Source of the DNA: Pegea sp. RAD2-039
Lineage: Eukaryota > Chordata > Thaliacea > Salpida > Salpidae
Length of the DNA stretch: 64,000 nucleotides
Assembly (NCBI GenBank): GCA_034620365.1
Contig: JAQGEQ010000343.1
Location: 496,001-560,000 of the forward strand
Reading direction: 5' to 3'
The notes beneath the pieces were generated by a model. It saw nothing but the letters and a program-made list of their open reading frames with translations. It was not told the DNA's origin and made no database searches. A program made the position numbers and the translations under genes. Below, in pieces: positions 23,555 to 36,282 of the stretch; the first letter of the stretch is position 1; each line of letters starts with the position of its first letter.

Positions 23555-26500
23555 TTTCTTTTTATCATAATTTTTAATGATTGCTTTTTCACTATAATTG
23601 TTTTAATTAATAAAATTTTTGATTTTATTTACAATTATCTTAATAAGTTTGATAGATCCGACTAATTTTAAAACATAGATGTTAGAAAAATATTAATAAG
23701 ATTAATTACAATTTTTATTTAGTAGAAATTAAATTAAAACTTTTCTAAAATTGAATTAAATTCAAAATATAAGTTTTTAGAAATTTTGAGTTAAATAAAT
23801 AAATCTGAAAAAATAAGAATTAATTGAAAAGTTTTAGGAATAAGAATATAGGTTTTGATAATAATGTCAAAGTTATTATTTAAAAGAAAAGTTTTTAGTG
23901 TTTCCATGCAAATTAAAACTAAATTGTTCGACTGTTTGTTGTTTACTTGTTTATTTTGATGTTTGTTATTCTTTTAGAAAAATTAATTTCAACATTTTAT
24001 TAATTATTCAATAAAATAAACATTTAAAATAAAAATTATTTTATACAAGAAATGAATTCAAAAAGTTAAATTATTTTATTTCTATTTTAAGAGTTAATAG
24101 TAAAAAGGTTAATTTGTTTTTAAATTTAAAGTAACTTTTATCTGTTATTTGTAGTCTGATTTTAATTCATTTTAAAAATCGCTATTTTGTCAATAACATT
24201 TAAAAAACTGTTTAATAATAATATATATTGATGATGACATCAATAAAAATATAGAAATTATTGAAAGTCTTTTTATTAAACTAAATAAATTAAATTAACT
24301 AATTGTTAGATGCCTTGTTAAAATATTTAAGAATCTTTATAAAAATAAAATGTTATTTTTGTTAATTCAATTTATTTAGTTGTGTATTTTTGTTTTAAAA
24401 AATTACTTTTCAATAGAAAACTCATTAATAATTCATAAATTCTACATATCTAGCAGTCTGTGTAAAAGTACTTAGCTACAAAAATATTAAACTTTCAACA
24501 TTTGATACCAATTTCAATTAGTTTAGAGTTTCTCAAATATTTTAACAAAGTTAGATTTAATTAAATGATTTATTCATAATTCTTTAATTAAAAATTAGAG
24601 TGTTTTTTAGGTTTAAACTTTAATAGTATTAGAACTAATTTTGGTTGAAAAATTTACTTAGTAAAAATTTGTAGAAAATTATTCAGTTAAATGTTTTAAC
24701 TTATGTTAGGGTTTAAATTTACTTAAAACAAACTTTTTAAATATTTGAAATAAATCAATAAAACTAGTGAAATAGTTAAACTTTTGTATTTAAGTTACTT
24801 TAATTTGAAATCTCTATTTTTTGGGTTTTTTTAGAAATTTTTTTAATTTTTTTCAAATCACCCAAAAAATATTTCCACAAATTTAAAATATTTTTTCTTT
24901 TTATGTTTTAATATCTTTGTTTCAATTTGACAACTTTTGGTATTTACAACAAAAATATGCCGACATTTGAAACTTTCTAAAAGCTTTTTTTTTAATAATT
25001 TTCATAAAAACATTTTTTCTTTTCTCATAACGTCTCTTTTCAATCATTCTTGTATCTTAAAATGATGTAAAAGTCCCAAGTGAGTATAGAAGTTAATTAG
25101 AATCCGTTTTCTTTCCTCAAAAACTCAAAACATCCATTTTTAGTAAATTTCAATTTTCTTTTGTTTTAAGCATTCAAATAATCATCTTCTGAAGCCATTA
25201 TCTTTTGAAGCCATAATTGACATTCAAATTGACTTTAGAGGTTTTTTGACATTTAGCTAATTTTGTTGTTAAAATTTTTTCAAATATTTTGAAAATAATA
25301 AAAAATTTTATAAAATTAATTTAAATTTTTTATATATTATTAAATTATTAATTATTTTTCAATATATTTGTATATGTTATTTTAACAATGAAAAAAACTT
25401 ATACATTTTTTAAAATCTTTGGTAAAAACAGGGTTTATCATTTCACAATTTAAATTAAAAACTTCAAATTCGTCTAATTTGAACTTTATAAAAATTGTTT
25501 AAGTAGAACTCCAAATAACAAATATTTGTTTTAATCAAACAAAAACTTAGTTAATAAACGCAAATATTATTTCTAGTTAAACGTAATTTAAATAAATCAT
25601 ATTTTGATTTTGAACAAATTTTGAAAGTTTTAAAGAAATTATTTTCAACATAAAAAACAAATTATGAAACCAATTTACAAAAGTATTTTCTTCAAAATTA
25701 CCAATTTGTCAATCATTTTGAACTTTTTCAAACAGAACGTTTGTAGAACTTCATATTAAACTAAAATGTATAAAACCATTTGCTTGATTTAAAAAAATCA
25801 GACTTCTATTTATTACCAAAAAAATGTTTTGAAACACTAAAAAATTAAACTAATTAAATTAAGTTTGTTGTCTCTTGATGAAATAATTTTAGTGAAGTTA
25901 TAATAATTTCGTTTAATGACTAAAGTTAGATTAGTTTCGAATGATTTATCTGTTTTTAATTATTCTTTTCACAATAGAGCTTTTGTTATATAAGCACAAA
26001 TACATAATATAAAAGACTTGAAATTACATTATTGTTACAAATAACACAAAAGCGCTTTCATGAATTAAACAATTTGTTAATGGTTTGAAAATATTTTTGT
26101 AATTGAATAGAGAAAAATTGTTTTTAAAATATCTAAAATTTTTTGAAACAAAACGAAATTAAGAAGTTTTTTAATTAGAAAACTTTTGACTTTTTTAATT
26201 CAACTTTTGATTATGAAAAGTAAACTTATATTAAATTGATTTATTCATTAATAATTAATCATTAATCTGATAAACCTTTTAAAGAATTAAAGACTAAATA
26301 CTCTTCAAAAATATTTAAGGAAATATAAACTTTATTTTTAAAGTAATTCACAAAAACATTAGATAATTACTAATAAATTTACAAAAATTATCTGTTATTA
26401 ATGAACATTTTTATTATAATATTGTTTCCTTTTCCTTCTGTAGTTTTAATTTAATGAATTTAATGAGTTCCAAAACGTTTTTTTTTTCGAATAATTTTGT

Positions 26501-27674
26501 AATTTAATAATTTAAGTTAAAATTAATTGAAGCCTATCTATTTTGTAATCGTAATTACTTTAAAACTGAATTTTTTTCTCGAAATACAAGCTAGTAATTT
26601 GTTTAATTTAGTTAAAGACAGTTTTTTTTATTCTGAAGATGAAATCATTGATATTTTTTTCCATGTTTTAAAGACTTTAAAATATTCCAAAAATTAAAAT
26701 ATATTCTTTCGCTACTGGAAAATTTTTTTCTTTATTATTCATTATGATGAAATTTGACATTTTTTAATGTAAACCAAAGAATTAATTCATATAAACTTAA
26801 AGTTCAAATAAATTATAAGAAAGTAAATGTACTTTTGTATGTATTTCTTAGCTTTGTTTGGCTTTTGTTCAAAACGTATTGAAAGTTTATTAAATAATTG
26901 TTTTATTTATGAATAGTTAAGTCATTTGTATTTAAATTCATGTTTTTATTTTCTCCCATTACTTATAAAACTGTTGTTTTAAAATAGATATAAAAATTTT
27001 TATTATTTTAAATATAATTTTTTAGAAAATTTCAATTCAAAAATTTCTATAAAAATTTGTACCAAAATTGAAATATTTTTTTTTATTTTGAACAACATGA
27101 AACATTTAGTTGTTTAAAAACTTTTTTTTCAACTTTATAAGTCTTTATCTGCACCAGCTTTCAAGATACAATAAAGAAGAAGATGTAAAAATGCTTTTAA
27201 GATGATTTAACTTCAATTGCAGTGGAAAACCTTTAATCTAAAATCAGTTTAAAAGTAAAAAAAGTAGAAAAAAAAGTTGTTAAATTGAAAGAAAATAAAA
27301 CTGACTAAAAATTAAACAGTTTTATAGAAAAAAAAATCAAAAAAAATCTTTTTAAAATCTTCAAAAAAATCCAAAAGTTTGAAACAAAAAAAATCATTTT
27401 TAGAAAATTGAGATGAGTACAGGGTTTCCAAATCATTTCTTGGAATGATAAATTGATTTGAAGTTTATATTTTCATGATTTGAAACACTAAACATCACAA
27501 CATCTCATTTTATGTTCATTTTATGATACAATCGAAAAGGCAGGATTTAAAAGAGCAAAGTTGACTGTCTCCGGCCTTTTTGGGACACATGATGATAGGG
27601 TCTGCAACCCGGGTTCTTGGCTAGCTCAATGTCCGGTAAAGTAAAAATTGAAGTCGCTGTCGAAGAAAAGCGTT
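23555..27674. other. AT-rich spacer and 3' region of the PCTAIRE kinase gene
   Basis: About 4 kb with no gene or repeat family recognised. From about 27545 the composition rises (ACCCGGGTTC, GGGACACATG). This is probably 3'UTR of the kinase gene, whose stop is at 27675. Confidence 0.45.
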
Positions 27675-30600
27675 TTAGAAGCGACGCGATGACGTCACAG
27701 ACTCACTATCGGGTAGTTTGAAGATATTTTGTCCTAAATCAGCAAAAAATGAATGATTGAGCGCTTGTAGCGCTGTGAGCCGCTTGCTTGGATCGTACTA
27801 TGACGTAATCAGTTGTCACGTGAAGTCGGTTGCCATGGAAACCTACCTCTAGTAGAGAAGCGAGAAGATCAAGTCCTTCTTGTTCGAGACGAGGAGCAAG
27901 AGATCTCATTGACTCTCCCGGATGTTGTTTGATGTTCTTGGGGCTGAGAGAAGATGATGTTGGGATCAGAAGATGATGGGAAGATCACTTACTCGTATCC
28001 AGGAAGAGAAGAGACTCCTTTCCAGGTCTGCTCATCTGGGGTCCCAAGAGTTTGAAAGATCAGACCCAACTGATCTGTAACAGTTGATCCTGGGAACAAA
28101 GGTCTTCCAGCCGCCATCTCGAAGAAGATACATCCGATACCCCTGATCACAAAAGATCAGATTGTGACGTCATCAACGCCCGAAACTTACCACATGTCGA
28201 TTGAGGCGTTGTATTCAGTTGAACCTAACAAGACATCAGGGGGTCGATACCACAAAGTGACAACTTCGTTTGAATATGTTTTTGTGGGAACTGATTTAGC
28301 GCGCGCTAATCCAAAATCGGCGAGCTTCAATTCACCCTTGCCGTTGATCAGAAGGTTTTGAGGTTTCAAATCTCTATTAATTAAATAATTGATACTAAAA
28401 GTAGAAAGATCTATAAATATGTAATTGATGAAGCAGCTGGTTTTTTACAGAAGTTTTAAACTAGTCGGTGATTGGACGAAAAAAAGGAAATTAAGTTTGA
28501 AAAGTCACAAAAAAGTTTATTTGGTAAAAGTGTTTCAAATTAAAATTTTGAAAATTTTTTTGGTTAAAGTGTTTCAAATTAAAATTTTGAAAATTTTTTT
28601 GGTTAAAGTGTTTCAAATTAAAATTTTGAAACTTTTTTTAGTAAAAGTGTTTCAAATTAAAATTCCAAAATTTTTAGTAAAAGTGTTTCAAATTAAAATT
28701 TCGAAATTTCTTAAGTAAAAGTGTTTCAAATTAAAATTTTGAAACTTTTTTGGTGGAAGTGTTTCAAATTAAAATTTCGAAATTTTTTTGGCAACATTTT
28801 TTTCACTTAATGCATTCATAAAATCGATTCAATTAAAAAAAACCCGAAAACAGCAAATAAAAGACGAGAAGTTCTCACCGATGAAGGACTCGACGTTGAT
28901 GACAATAAGATATTCCTCTAAGAAGTTGAAACAGAAAAAGCTGAAAAAATATTTCAATTGCCTAAAATGGTTTATGACGAAAAAGGCCCAGATAATATAA
29001 AAAGCGTTGATGACGTCACCTTTACGTTATACATCGCTAGAATCCCTCCGAAGTTGTCCATATACTGTTTCAAGTCTCTATCCTGAAATATAATTGTTTA
29101 AATCCAAGATTAAAGAAGTCACATGATACTATTTTCTGTTGTTATTCTAAATTAAGATAAATTAAATAGATTATTTATCTCGATTCTATTTAAATCGGAC
29201 GAAAAACCTGAAAATGTTCATTGAAAGGCTACTTTGTATTATTAGATACTTAAAAAGATTAATTTGGTTTTAGAAAATTGTTTTTTCAACTCACCAGATA
29301 TTCAAATACTAAAGTTAGTGACTTTTCTGTGTGAACTATGTCATGTAGAGTGACAATATTTGCTTGTTTAAGGTCTCGGAGCAAAGATACTGAAAGAATA
29401 AGAAGATTTAGCTCAAAAATTCGTGTTAAAAGTCAAAAAAGTTCAAAAAAATCAGGATCTTTATTAAAAATAACTTATTGAATTTTAATTAGAAAAATCA
29501 ATTAAAAAACCTTCTCGAATAGCTGTACAAGGGGCACCTTCTTCATGTTCTAGTCGTATCTCTTTCAGGGCAACAAGATCATCTGTAAGTTTACTACGAC
29601 CCTTAAAAACAGTTGCGTATGTCCCCTATATAGATGGAAGTTGTTTTTAAATGAATTTTATGATTGGTATCAAAAGTCAATAACCTCGCCAAGCTTGTTC
29701 AATTTTACATAAGACTCCATCTTTCCGTAACCAATTTCTGACTAAAATTTAAAGAATTTGATAAATTTTTGATTAAATTCGAGGAAAGAGAAGTTTTTAG
29801 AGATTAGAGAAGAAAGAGTAGGTTCATATCTAATAAGTCAGATATAAAATCGATATGAATAGAAAATGTTTGTTGTTAGTAGCAGCTAGTAACTTGATTT
29901 TATTTTAATAAATGATTTATAAAAGTTAGAAATTGTTTAAAGAAATATTTTATAAAAAAGTTTTGAGAAACAAACAAGTTCTTCACATTCACAAAAATTC
30001 AATAAAAAGACATAAAATTTGTCCAAGAGAACTCCTAAACTAATCACAACAAAAAAACTCACTAAAGAAGCTCTTCTAAGTCTTCTACTCATAGGTTGGC
30101 TTGTAGTTGGTGAACATCTACTAATACAAGCTTGTGGTATATGCACATTTGCAGGTAAAGACATTCTTTTGTTCATGATTTGTTGATTGAAACTACGGTT
30201 CCTCATCACAACTGTTGGAGTCAGTAGTTCATCTGAAGATATGTTTTCACTTTCACCATCTGATCCGATGCCATTAACATGAGAGTTTTCTTCAGGTTTT
30301 GAAACTGTAAAAAGTTCAGTTAAAAACTTTTATATTTATAGCTTAGTTTAGTCAATATATAAAATTGTTGTTCATTAATGTCTAAAAAACTTCAAACTGT
30401 TTGTTAATTGATTTTGTTAATATAATAAATTTATTAAATTGATGGTTAACAGAAGAGAATGTGAAAAAAGAATTTTGTTTTACTTTAAAGTTTGACATTT
30501 ATAAGTTAAAAGACTTTGGCTTTAAAATAAAATTAAAAATAGATCTTTTTTAAATGCCAAATATTTTGTTTTGGACATCTACTAAGTTATTCATACTAAC

Positions 30601-31076
30601 ATTTCAATTGTTTTCATTTTAAGTTTAAACAAAAACATTTTATTCAATCTATAAAGTTCCAATTTCATTAGAATAAAAAATTGTTAGAAGTTTTTGTATT
30701 GAAGTATTTCATGAAGTTTAAATCAATTACTAAAATTTCAAGTAAATAAATTTGATAAATTTAATAAACAAGTGAATATAAAAACAATACATAAAGTTTA
30801 AATATTTTCTAAAGTTTAAATCAATTACTAAATCTTCAAGTAAATAAATTTAATAAATAAATACAAACTAAAACTTTGTAAAAATATCTAAATTGATGAA
30901 TATTATATTGATATAAAACATTTATTTATAACTCTGCATTTATTAAATTTTATAAAAGAAATCTCACCTGTGTTCTCCATTGATAATTGTTCTGTAAGTT
31001 CTGAAATAGACTCAGTAGCTATACTTCTTCTTGACCTTTGAAAAGATTGAGATAAACGACGTTTTAAACTTTTCAT
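27675..31076 (-). CDS. CDK17: PCTAIRE cyclin-dependent kinase (CDK16/17/18 type), 11 exons
   Basis: Exons 5' to 3' on the minus strand: 31076-30968, 30304-30063, 29741-29685, 29625-29511, 29389-29295, 29082-29020, 28940-28879, 28373-28191, 28142-27993, 27943-27847, 27797-27675; they join in phase to 431 residues. Kinase landmarks: [16 protein letters not shown] (ATP loop), [14 protein letters not shown] (catalytic Lys), the diagnostic PCTAIRE helix, [42 protein letters not shown], and [15 protein letters not shown] near the end. The N-terminal extension has the family's NKRMSLPA and [15 protein letters not shown]. Family members bind cyclin Y and act in vesicle transport and neurite outgrowth. 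Intron 7 (28374-28878) holds a 39-bp tandem repeat. The three paralogues are not separable here, so the symbol is indicative. Confidence 0.95.
28515..28795. repeat. 39-bp tandem repeat in kinase intron 7
   Basis: Seven copies of a unit around GTGTTTCAAATTAAAATTTT followed by a G-A-rich/T-rich tail (39 bp; the later copies are slightly shorter). It creates a spurious plus-strand frame at 28425-28718 with repeated Lys-Val-Phe-Gln-Ile-Lys. Confidence 0.9.
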
Positions 31077-33969
31077 TTTACTTTTTAAAACTCAGCTAAT
31101 TACTAAAATAAAAACCCTACAACTAAATTTAATAAATATTCAAATTATTCAACAATCACTTTTAAGCCTCTCATTAAACTGTTAACTTTTTAATAACTTA
31201 ATAATCGAAATTAACCCTCTCTCGGGGTCTAGTTTCAACAATTCCCAAAACAATTCTAATTAAAATTGTTTAAGCAGTTAGAAAAATGTGAGAAAACACT
31301 TTATTAAAAGATATAAAAGTAAATAGAAGATTGTAAATCGTTATTAAGTAGTTAAGAATATTTTTATTTAAATGTCAGGTGCTATTAAAATTGGGAAATC
31401 CCCTTAATAGTTCATTTTTAGAAATGTAAACAAGATTTGAAAAACAACAACAACAAAATGTTTTTAAATTTCAAAGACATTTACTGAAAGGTTAATTTTA
31501 AATTGATGACTTTGCTAAAAAGAAATACTTTTGTTCTTTCAGATTTAAATGTTTTTTAATAACTACTAAATAAATAAAGTTAATTAAAATATTGGTTTCA
31601 GGAAAACATATTTATTATTTATAAAATTTCATCTAAATAAAAAGTAAACATAAAAGCGAATTTTAAAAGCGAAACAGAAAATAAAATTTCTAAAAAAATG
31701 ATAAAAATCAGTTTAAAATTAAAATAACAAAATTCATTTAACATTTCTTATAAATATTTGTTTATCAGTTTGATAAACATTTATAGATAGCTAAAAAATT
31801 AAGAAAATTTAATATATTCAGATAAAAAAACTATTTATTTGATACTTTAAGACAGTTTATGTTATATTTTAATGTTTATAAAAATAAATTTTTTAAATAT
31901 TAACAAAAAAATTGAAAAAAAATTAATGAAATTTTGAAATAGTTTATTATTTTCATTTACAGAAACTTAAAAACAAATTTAAAACTAAGTTATTAATTAG
32001 GGAACTAATTGCAAAACCAAATTAACTGTTTATAATAAAAGCAGAAGTAAATTAAGAAATTAAATTCAATATTTGAATATTTAAAACTAAAAAAGATTAC
32101 TTAAAATAAATTAAAAAAACCAAACAAATCATTTCTAGATGTAAACAAAAACAACAATAGACAAAATGTAAAAACTTTCAACAAAAGTATTGTTTTAGTC
32201 ACACAAAGACAAAAGATTGAAACAAAAATGGTTTATCATAAGTTGTTGCTATATATTACGGTGATAATGCTATAGTCTCTATAGCGCCCTAAAGTGGCTT
32301 ATTACAAAAACGAACCTCACAAAATAAAAATTTATTTACTAAAAAAATATTAATAAATAAATAAAATAATAACAATCTTAATCAAACCTTAACTACCGTG
32401 AAATATTCTACAATTATTACTTTTTTCGGTTTGTTATAACTTTTACTATATTTGTATATATCTGTGACCTAAGTTTCCTTGACAGGTTTTCTAATTTTTG
32501 AGAAATAAATAAATAAACCGAATATCAATAATTCGATAATAATAATAACTCAACGTAGAAATAAAAAACAAAAACTTAGTATAAGAGTTAAAAAAAAAAA
32601 TTAGCAAAAATTCTTAGCTGTTTAAATCATATTTTTTAAATTTAATTTTAAAAAGTGACAAAAATTATCAAAGTATTTTTGAAATTAATTATAGATTCAA
32701 AAAAATTTTTTGGAAAACTTTTTTATTTTGATTGGTCAAATTTTCAGCTTTAGATTCTGATGAATGAATTTTAAGTATTTAATAATATATGTTAGATTTT
32801 ATAAAGTTTGTTATGCAATTTAGTTCATACTTCTTAATTGGTTACATTTTGACACACATTCTAACATATTTTTTATCTATAGTTTGCATATATATTAGCC
32901 AACTCCATAAAGTAAAAAAAGTTTATTTGTTTATGTGACAACCATTATGGCCTTTAATTTATTAAACAAATAATAATAAAAATAAATAATAACTATATAA
33001 TAATAAATAATAAAAATAAATAATAATTATATAATAATAATGAATATAATTTTTAAATAAACAATTATTATTAAACTTTTAATTTAGTACACAAAAATGG
33101 ACTTTTTATAGAGTTAAATTTGTTTTGTTAAATCGGCACTTTGCTCAAGAAACTTTCTGACCAACAAAAATAAGAGAAAAACTTTGCTGAAGGCTAAACT
33201 AAAGCTTCTGATCTGGTACAAGAGTTTGAGCTTTTGTTTATTTCTATAAATAACTTGTTGCTGGACTTATAATTTTTATTGAGCTTTGTAAGCCGAAGTA
33301 GCAGTTCCTGTTTTTAGTAGTTCCTGTTTACGCTTTGATCACAGTAACTATTTTCTCTCTCTAGATTCAATCATTCGTGACCTGGGATAGAAAAGTCACC
33401 AGATGTCTTGCTTTTCAAAGGAGACTTCAATCTTCCAGAGAATTTTATCTTTCGCATATTTACAACCACTAATTTTACTATATTTACAAATCTCAGGACT
33501 TAGCAAACTTCTATTTTGTTCCTTCTTTTCCACTTACAACTATTTTGTTATTTCTTTTATTGTTCAATTTAATCCATCTATAAATATCCTTAAAGGTCCA
33601 ACCTAGCTTCAATAGAACCAACTTTTAAAATATTCAAACCTGCCTACCCTCCTGTGACTTGAAACATCAGATTAATAAAGAGCTGTTCTTATTCATTCTG
33701 TGATAATCATTAAAAGTATCTCTCATTGAAAAATATAAAATTGAAAACTCATACAAATATGCAAATTAAAAGCTTAAGTTTGAAGTATGAAGAAAAACTC
33801 AATGAAATTGAATTTAGAAAGTGTTTGGAGGGAAACATTTGTGGCAGCGTTTCATCAGTCACTTTATAAATTTGTTCAAATCAAATCAAGTTCTATAACT
33901 TCATAACCCCTTATTGATGAAAATAATTAAAGTTATTAAAATTTATAATTATTCATTTATTGCAATAAA
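31077..33969. other. AT-rich spacer upstream of the kinase gene
   Basis: No gene recognised. TTTTATTTTAG at about 31106-31116 on the minus strand looks like a splice acceptor about 30 nt before the kinase ATG, so a 5'UTR intron is possible. The frame at 33403-33606 is short, has no family match that I can see, and is probably chance. Confidence 0.4.
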
Positions 33970-34350
33970 CGCGAAGGAGGGTGCCTAAAGAGAGCACCTC
34001 TCACTAACACACATTCTCACAAATGACATCTATTTAGTCAAAAATATAGAAAGTAAAAGAAGTAACACATGGCATTTCGATATCACTCAAAGCATATAAC
34101 AGTGAACAATTACATAGAAGAAAAATTTACAGTTTAGAAATGACAATGTTGGCAATATTAAAACGGTTCAACTTCTACTTGAACAACGCGAGCGACTTCG
34201 ACATGGCAATGTCTGATGGCAGCTGGTTCCACGTACTAATTGTGCGGTATGAGAAAAAATTTGATCTGACCAATGTACCAGGTGATATGAGCTTATTAAG
34301 GTGTAATGTGTATCGTCTGAGCTGATATAGCTTGAAGGAAGGACTAATGG
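33970..34350 (-). mobile_element. 5'-truncated LINE, copy E
   Basis: Carries the family 3'UTR (GGGTGCCTAAAGAGAGCACC hairpin at about 33980-34000) and the end of the reverse-transcriptase region. In one minus frame (34363-34175) the tail RSNFFSYRTISTWNQLPSDI with SLALFK can be read. An internal deletion near 34119 and stops interrupt it. Homology ends near 34350. Confidence 0.82.
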
Positions 34351-34926
34351 AATCATCAAGCAATACAATTTCATAAAGATCGAACTCTGTTTCAAGTTTT
34401 CTTTGTCGGTGTTCCCTAAAACAGCAGTATTAGTCTTTTTCTCTTTTAAGATAATTCAGATCTATCTTCTTCCCTAGATAATTATCTCTTTGCCAACGTT
34501 ACTAACTGAAATACTCTTAAATCTCTAAATGTAGTCAGCTGACTTCTGCTAATGGCTTTATTATAAACAACTGAAGCTACTGATAATCGTAGCTGGTCAA
34601 ACAATAAACTCTTGAAATTTAACCCGACATTATCTGACCTAAACAATAATAACTTCTTAATATTCTGTCATTAAGAATTACAACATTTCTCTCTTTAAAT
34701 TAGTTGTACCCAAATCAGTATTTTTTATAAATATTTATATCAATCAAACTTTTCTACTGAATGGTTCTGGAAACTTATTGCTTTTTGCCAACGATGACTA
34801 ATTTATTGATAACATAGCGATCACGATTTTTCTTTTAATCGTTTGAAATTAAACCTTCAACAACTTTAACAGCTGAATAACAGTTTTTCCAATAAGTTGA
34901 CCACAGATTCATTTATTTCTTACAAT

Positions 34927-34980
34927 AAATGCAAAGGTGCATAAGAAGCTCTCGCTAACACACATTCTCACAAATAATTT
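34927..34980 (-). mobile_element. LINE 3'-end fragment, copy F
   Basis: Only the last ~50 bp of the family: AATGCAAAGGTGCATAAG, CTCTCGCTAACACACATTC, TCACAAATAA. The hairpin right arm is partly lost. Confidence 0.65.
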
Positions 34981-36282
34981 TTTGTATAGTAATATATTAT
35001 ATATTTTGATTATTTATATATATGGAGTTACCTGCCCACCAAGTGTGGACATATATTTGCGACAAGGAAACCTAGGTAGAAAGCCCTGTGAGTCCGAATG
35101 CTGACAACACTTCTAGGAGACGCAAAAGTCCGAATTTAAAGCTGAATTTGGAGCTTCTTAGGCAGTTCGTCTCTATACTATAGTTTTTTGAAATTAAGTT
35201 AAAAATACGATTTGAGTGATTTAGTTAATATGATATATATAATATGCCTTATATGTGATATAACTGATATATAAGTAATTTATTTATTTTCTTTTTTTAA
35301 CAGATTTAATAGTAACTGTAAATTGTGTTTTACTTTTAATGTATTTTTCACTTTTATTATTTGAACTTTAGTATTTTCTTTGCAGCCATATTGTGCGGTT
35401 TTCTGCTGCAAAAATTTTATGACCTGCAACCATGCATAAAATGAATAAATATCAAACAGTACTCCTTTATTTATTTTTTTAAAGAATTTTTTTCCTAAAA
35501 TTTTCGTAAATTAAATCTTGTTTTAAATAAAATTCTTTAAAATAAATATTAAAAAAAAACCTAATTATTTTCATTTATAAAATGTCACGATTATTTTTGA
35601 ATAAAAAACGTTTTTGTCTCCAACAAAAATTAAACTTTTTTGTAATTCAACATTTTATTTTATCTTTAGTGGTGGCAGCAGAGAGCTAATCCTTATGTTC
35701 ATCTTCTTATCTTCTTTATAATACTTTTTTGTAAGTCATTATTGACCTGATGTGGTTCCGTCCTCTACTTCAAGTCTTTCAACATTCCTTATTTTCTTTT
35801 TATAGAACTTTTTCTAAAGATTTTATTCAATTCTGTTTTTCTAATCTGTCTGTACTAATTTTTAAAGTTTTTTCACTTTTCAAGTTTTATTTTTATTCTT
35901 GAAATTTATGTTTTTAGATTTTATTTTTTTTATTTTATATAAATTTTATTCAATATTCTGTAAAAGTTTATTAATTTCTAAATATTTTGAAATAAATATC
36001 TAAACTTTTATTATTTTTATACTTTTTATTTCACTGTTTGTAAAAACTTTCAATTTCTACAATTTAATTTATTTAATTTAAACAAAAAATGTTTTAAAAC
36101 TGAAATATTTATTTGTTTATTTCTAAAATAATATTAAACGAGTTTGTTTTTTTGATATATTTTATTTTTAGACTTTGAAATAAACATTATAATATTTTAA
36201 AAATTATTTTTTTTGTGTCTCTGTTAACTTTCCAGCTTTAATAACCAAATTTTTTTAGTGTAATGTTTAGAAATTAAGTAAA
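34981..36282. other. Spacer with a GC-richer unexplained block upstream of the R3HCC1-like gene
   Basis: Block 35030-35185 has balanced composition and differs sharply from its AT-rich flanks. Both strands are largely open (plus VESPVSPNADNTSRRRKS; minus RTHRAFYLGFLVANICPHLV). It may be a relic of a repeat or transposon; I cannot name it. TTTTTTTAG at 36249-36257 may be a 5'UTR splice acceptor before the ATG at 36283. Confidence 0.4.

Noticed and set aside
34140-34325. Plus-strand frames in LINE copies (also 19902-20111)
   Set aside because: Opposite strand to the reverse-transcriptase remnant; shadows only.
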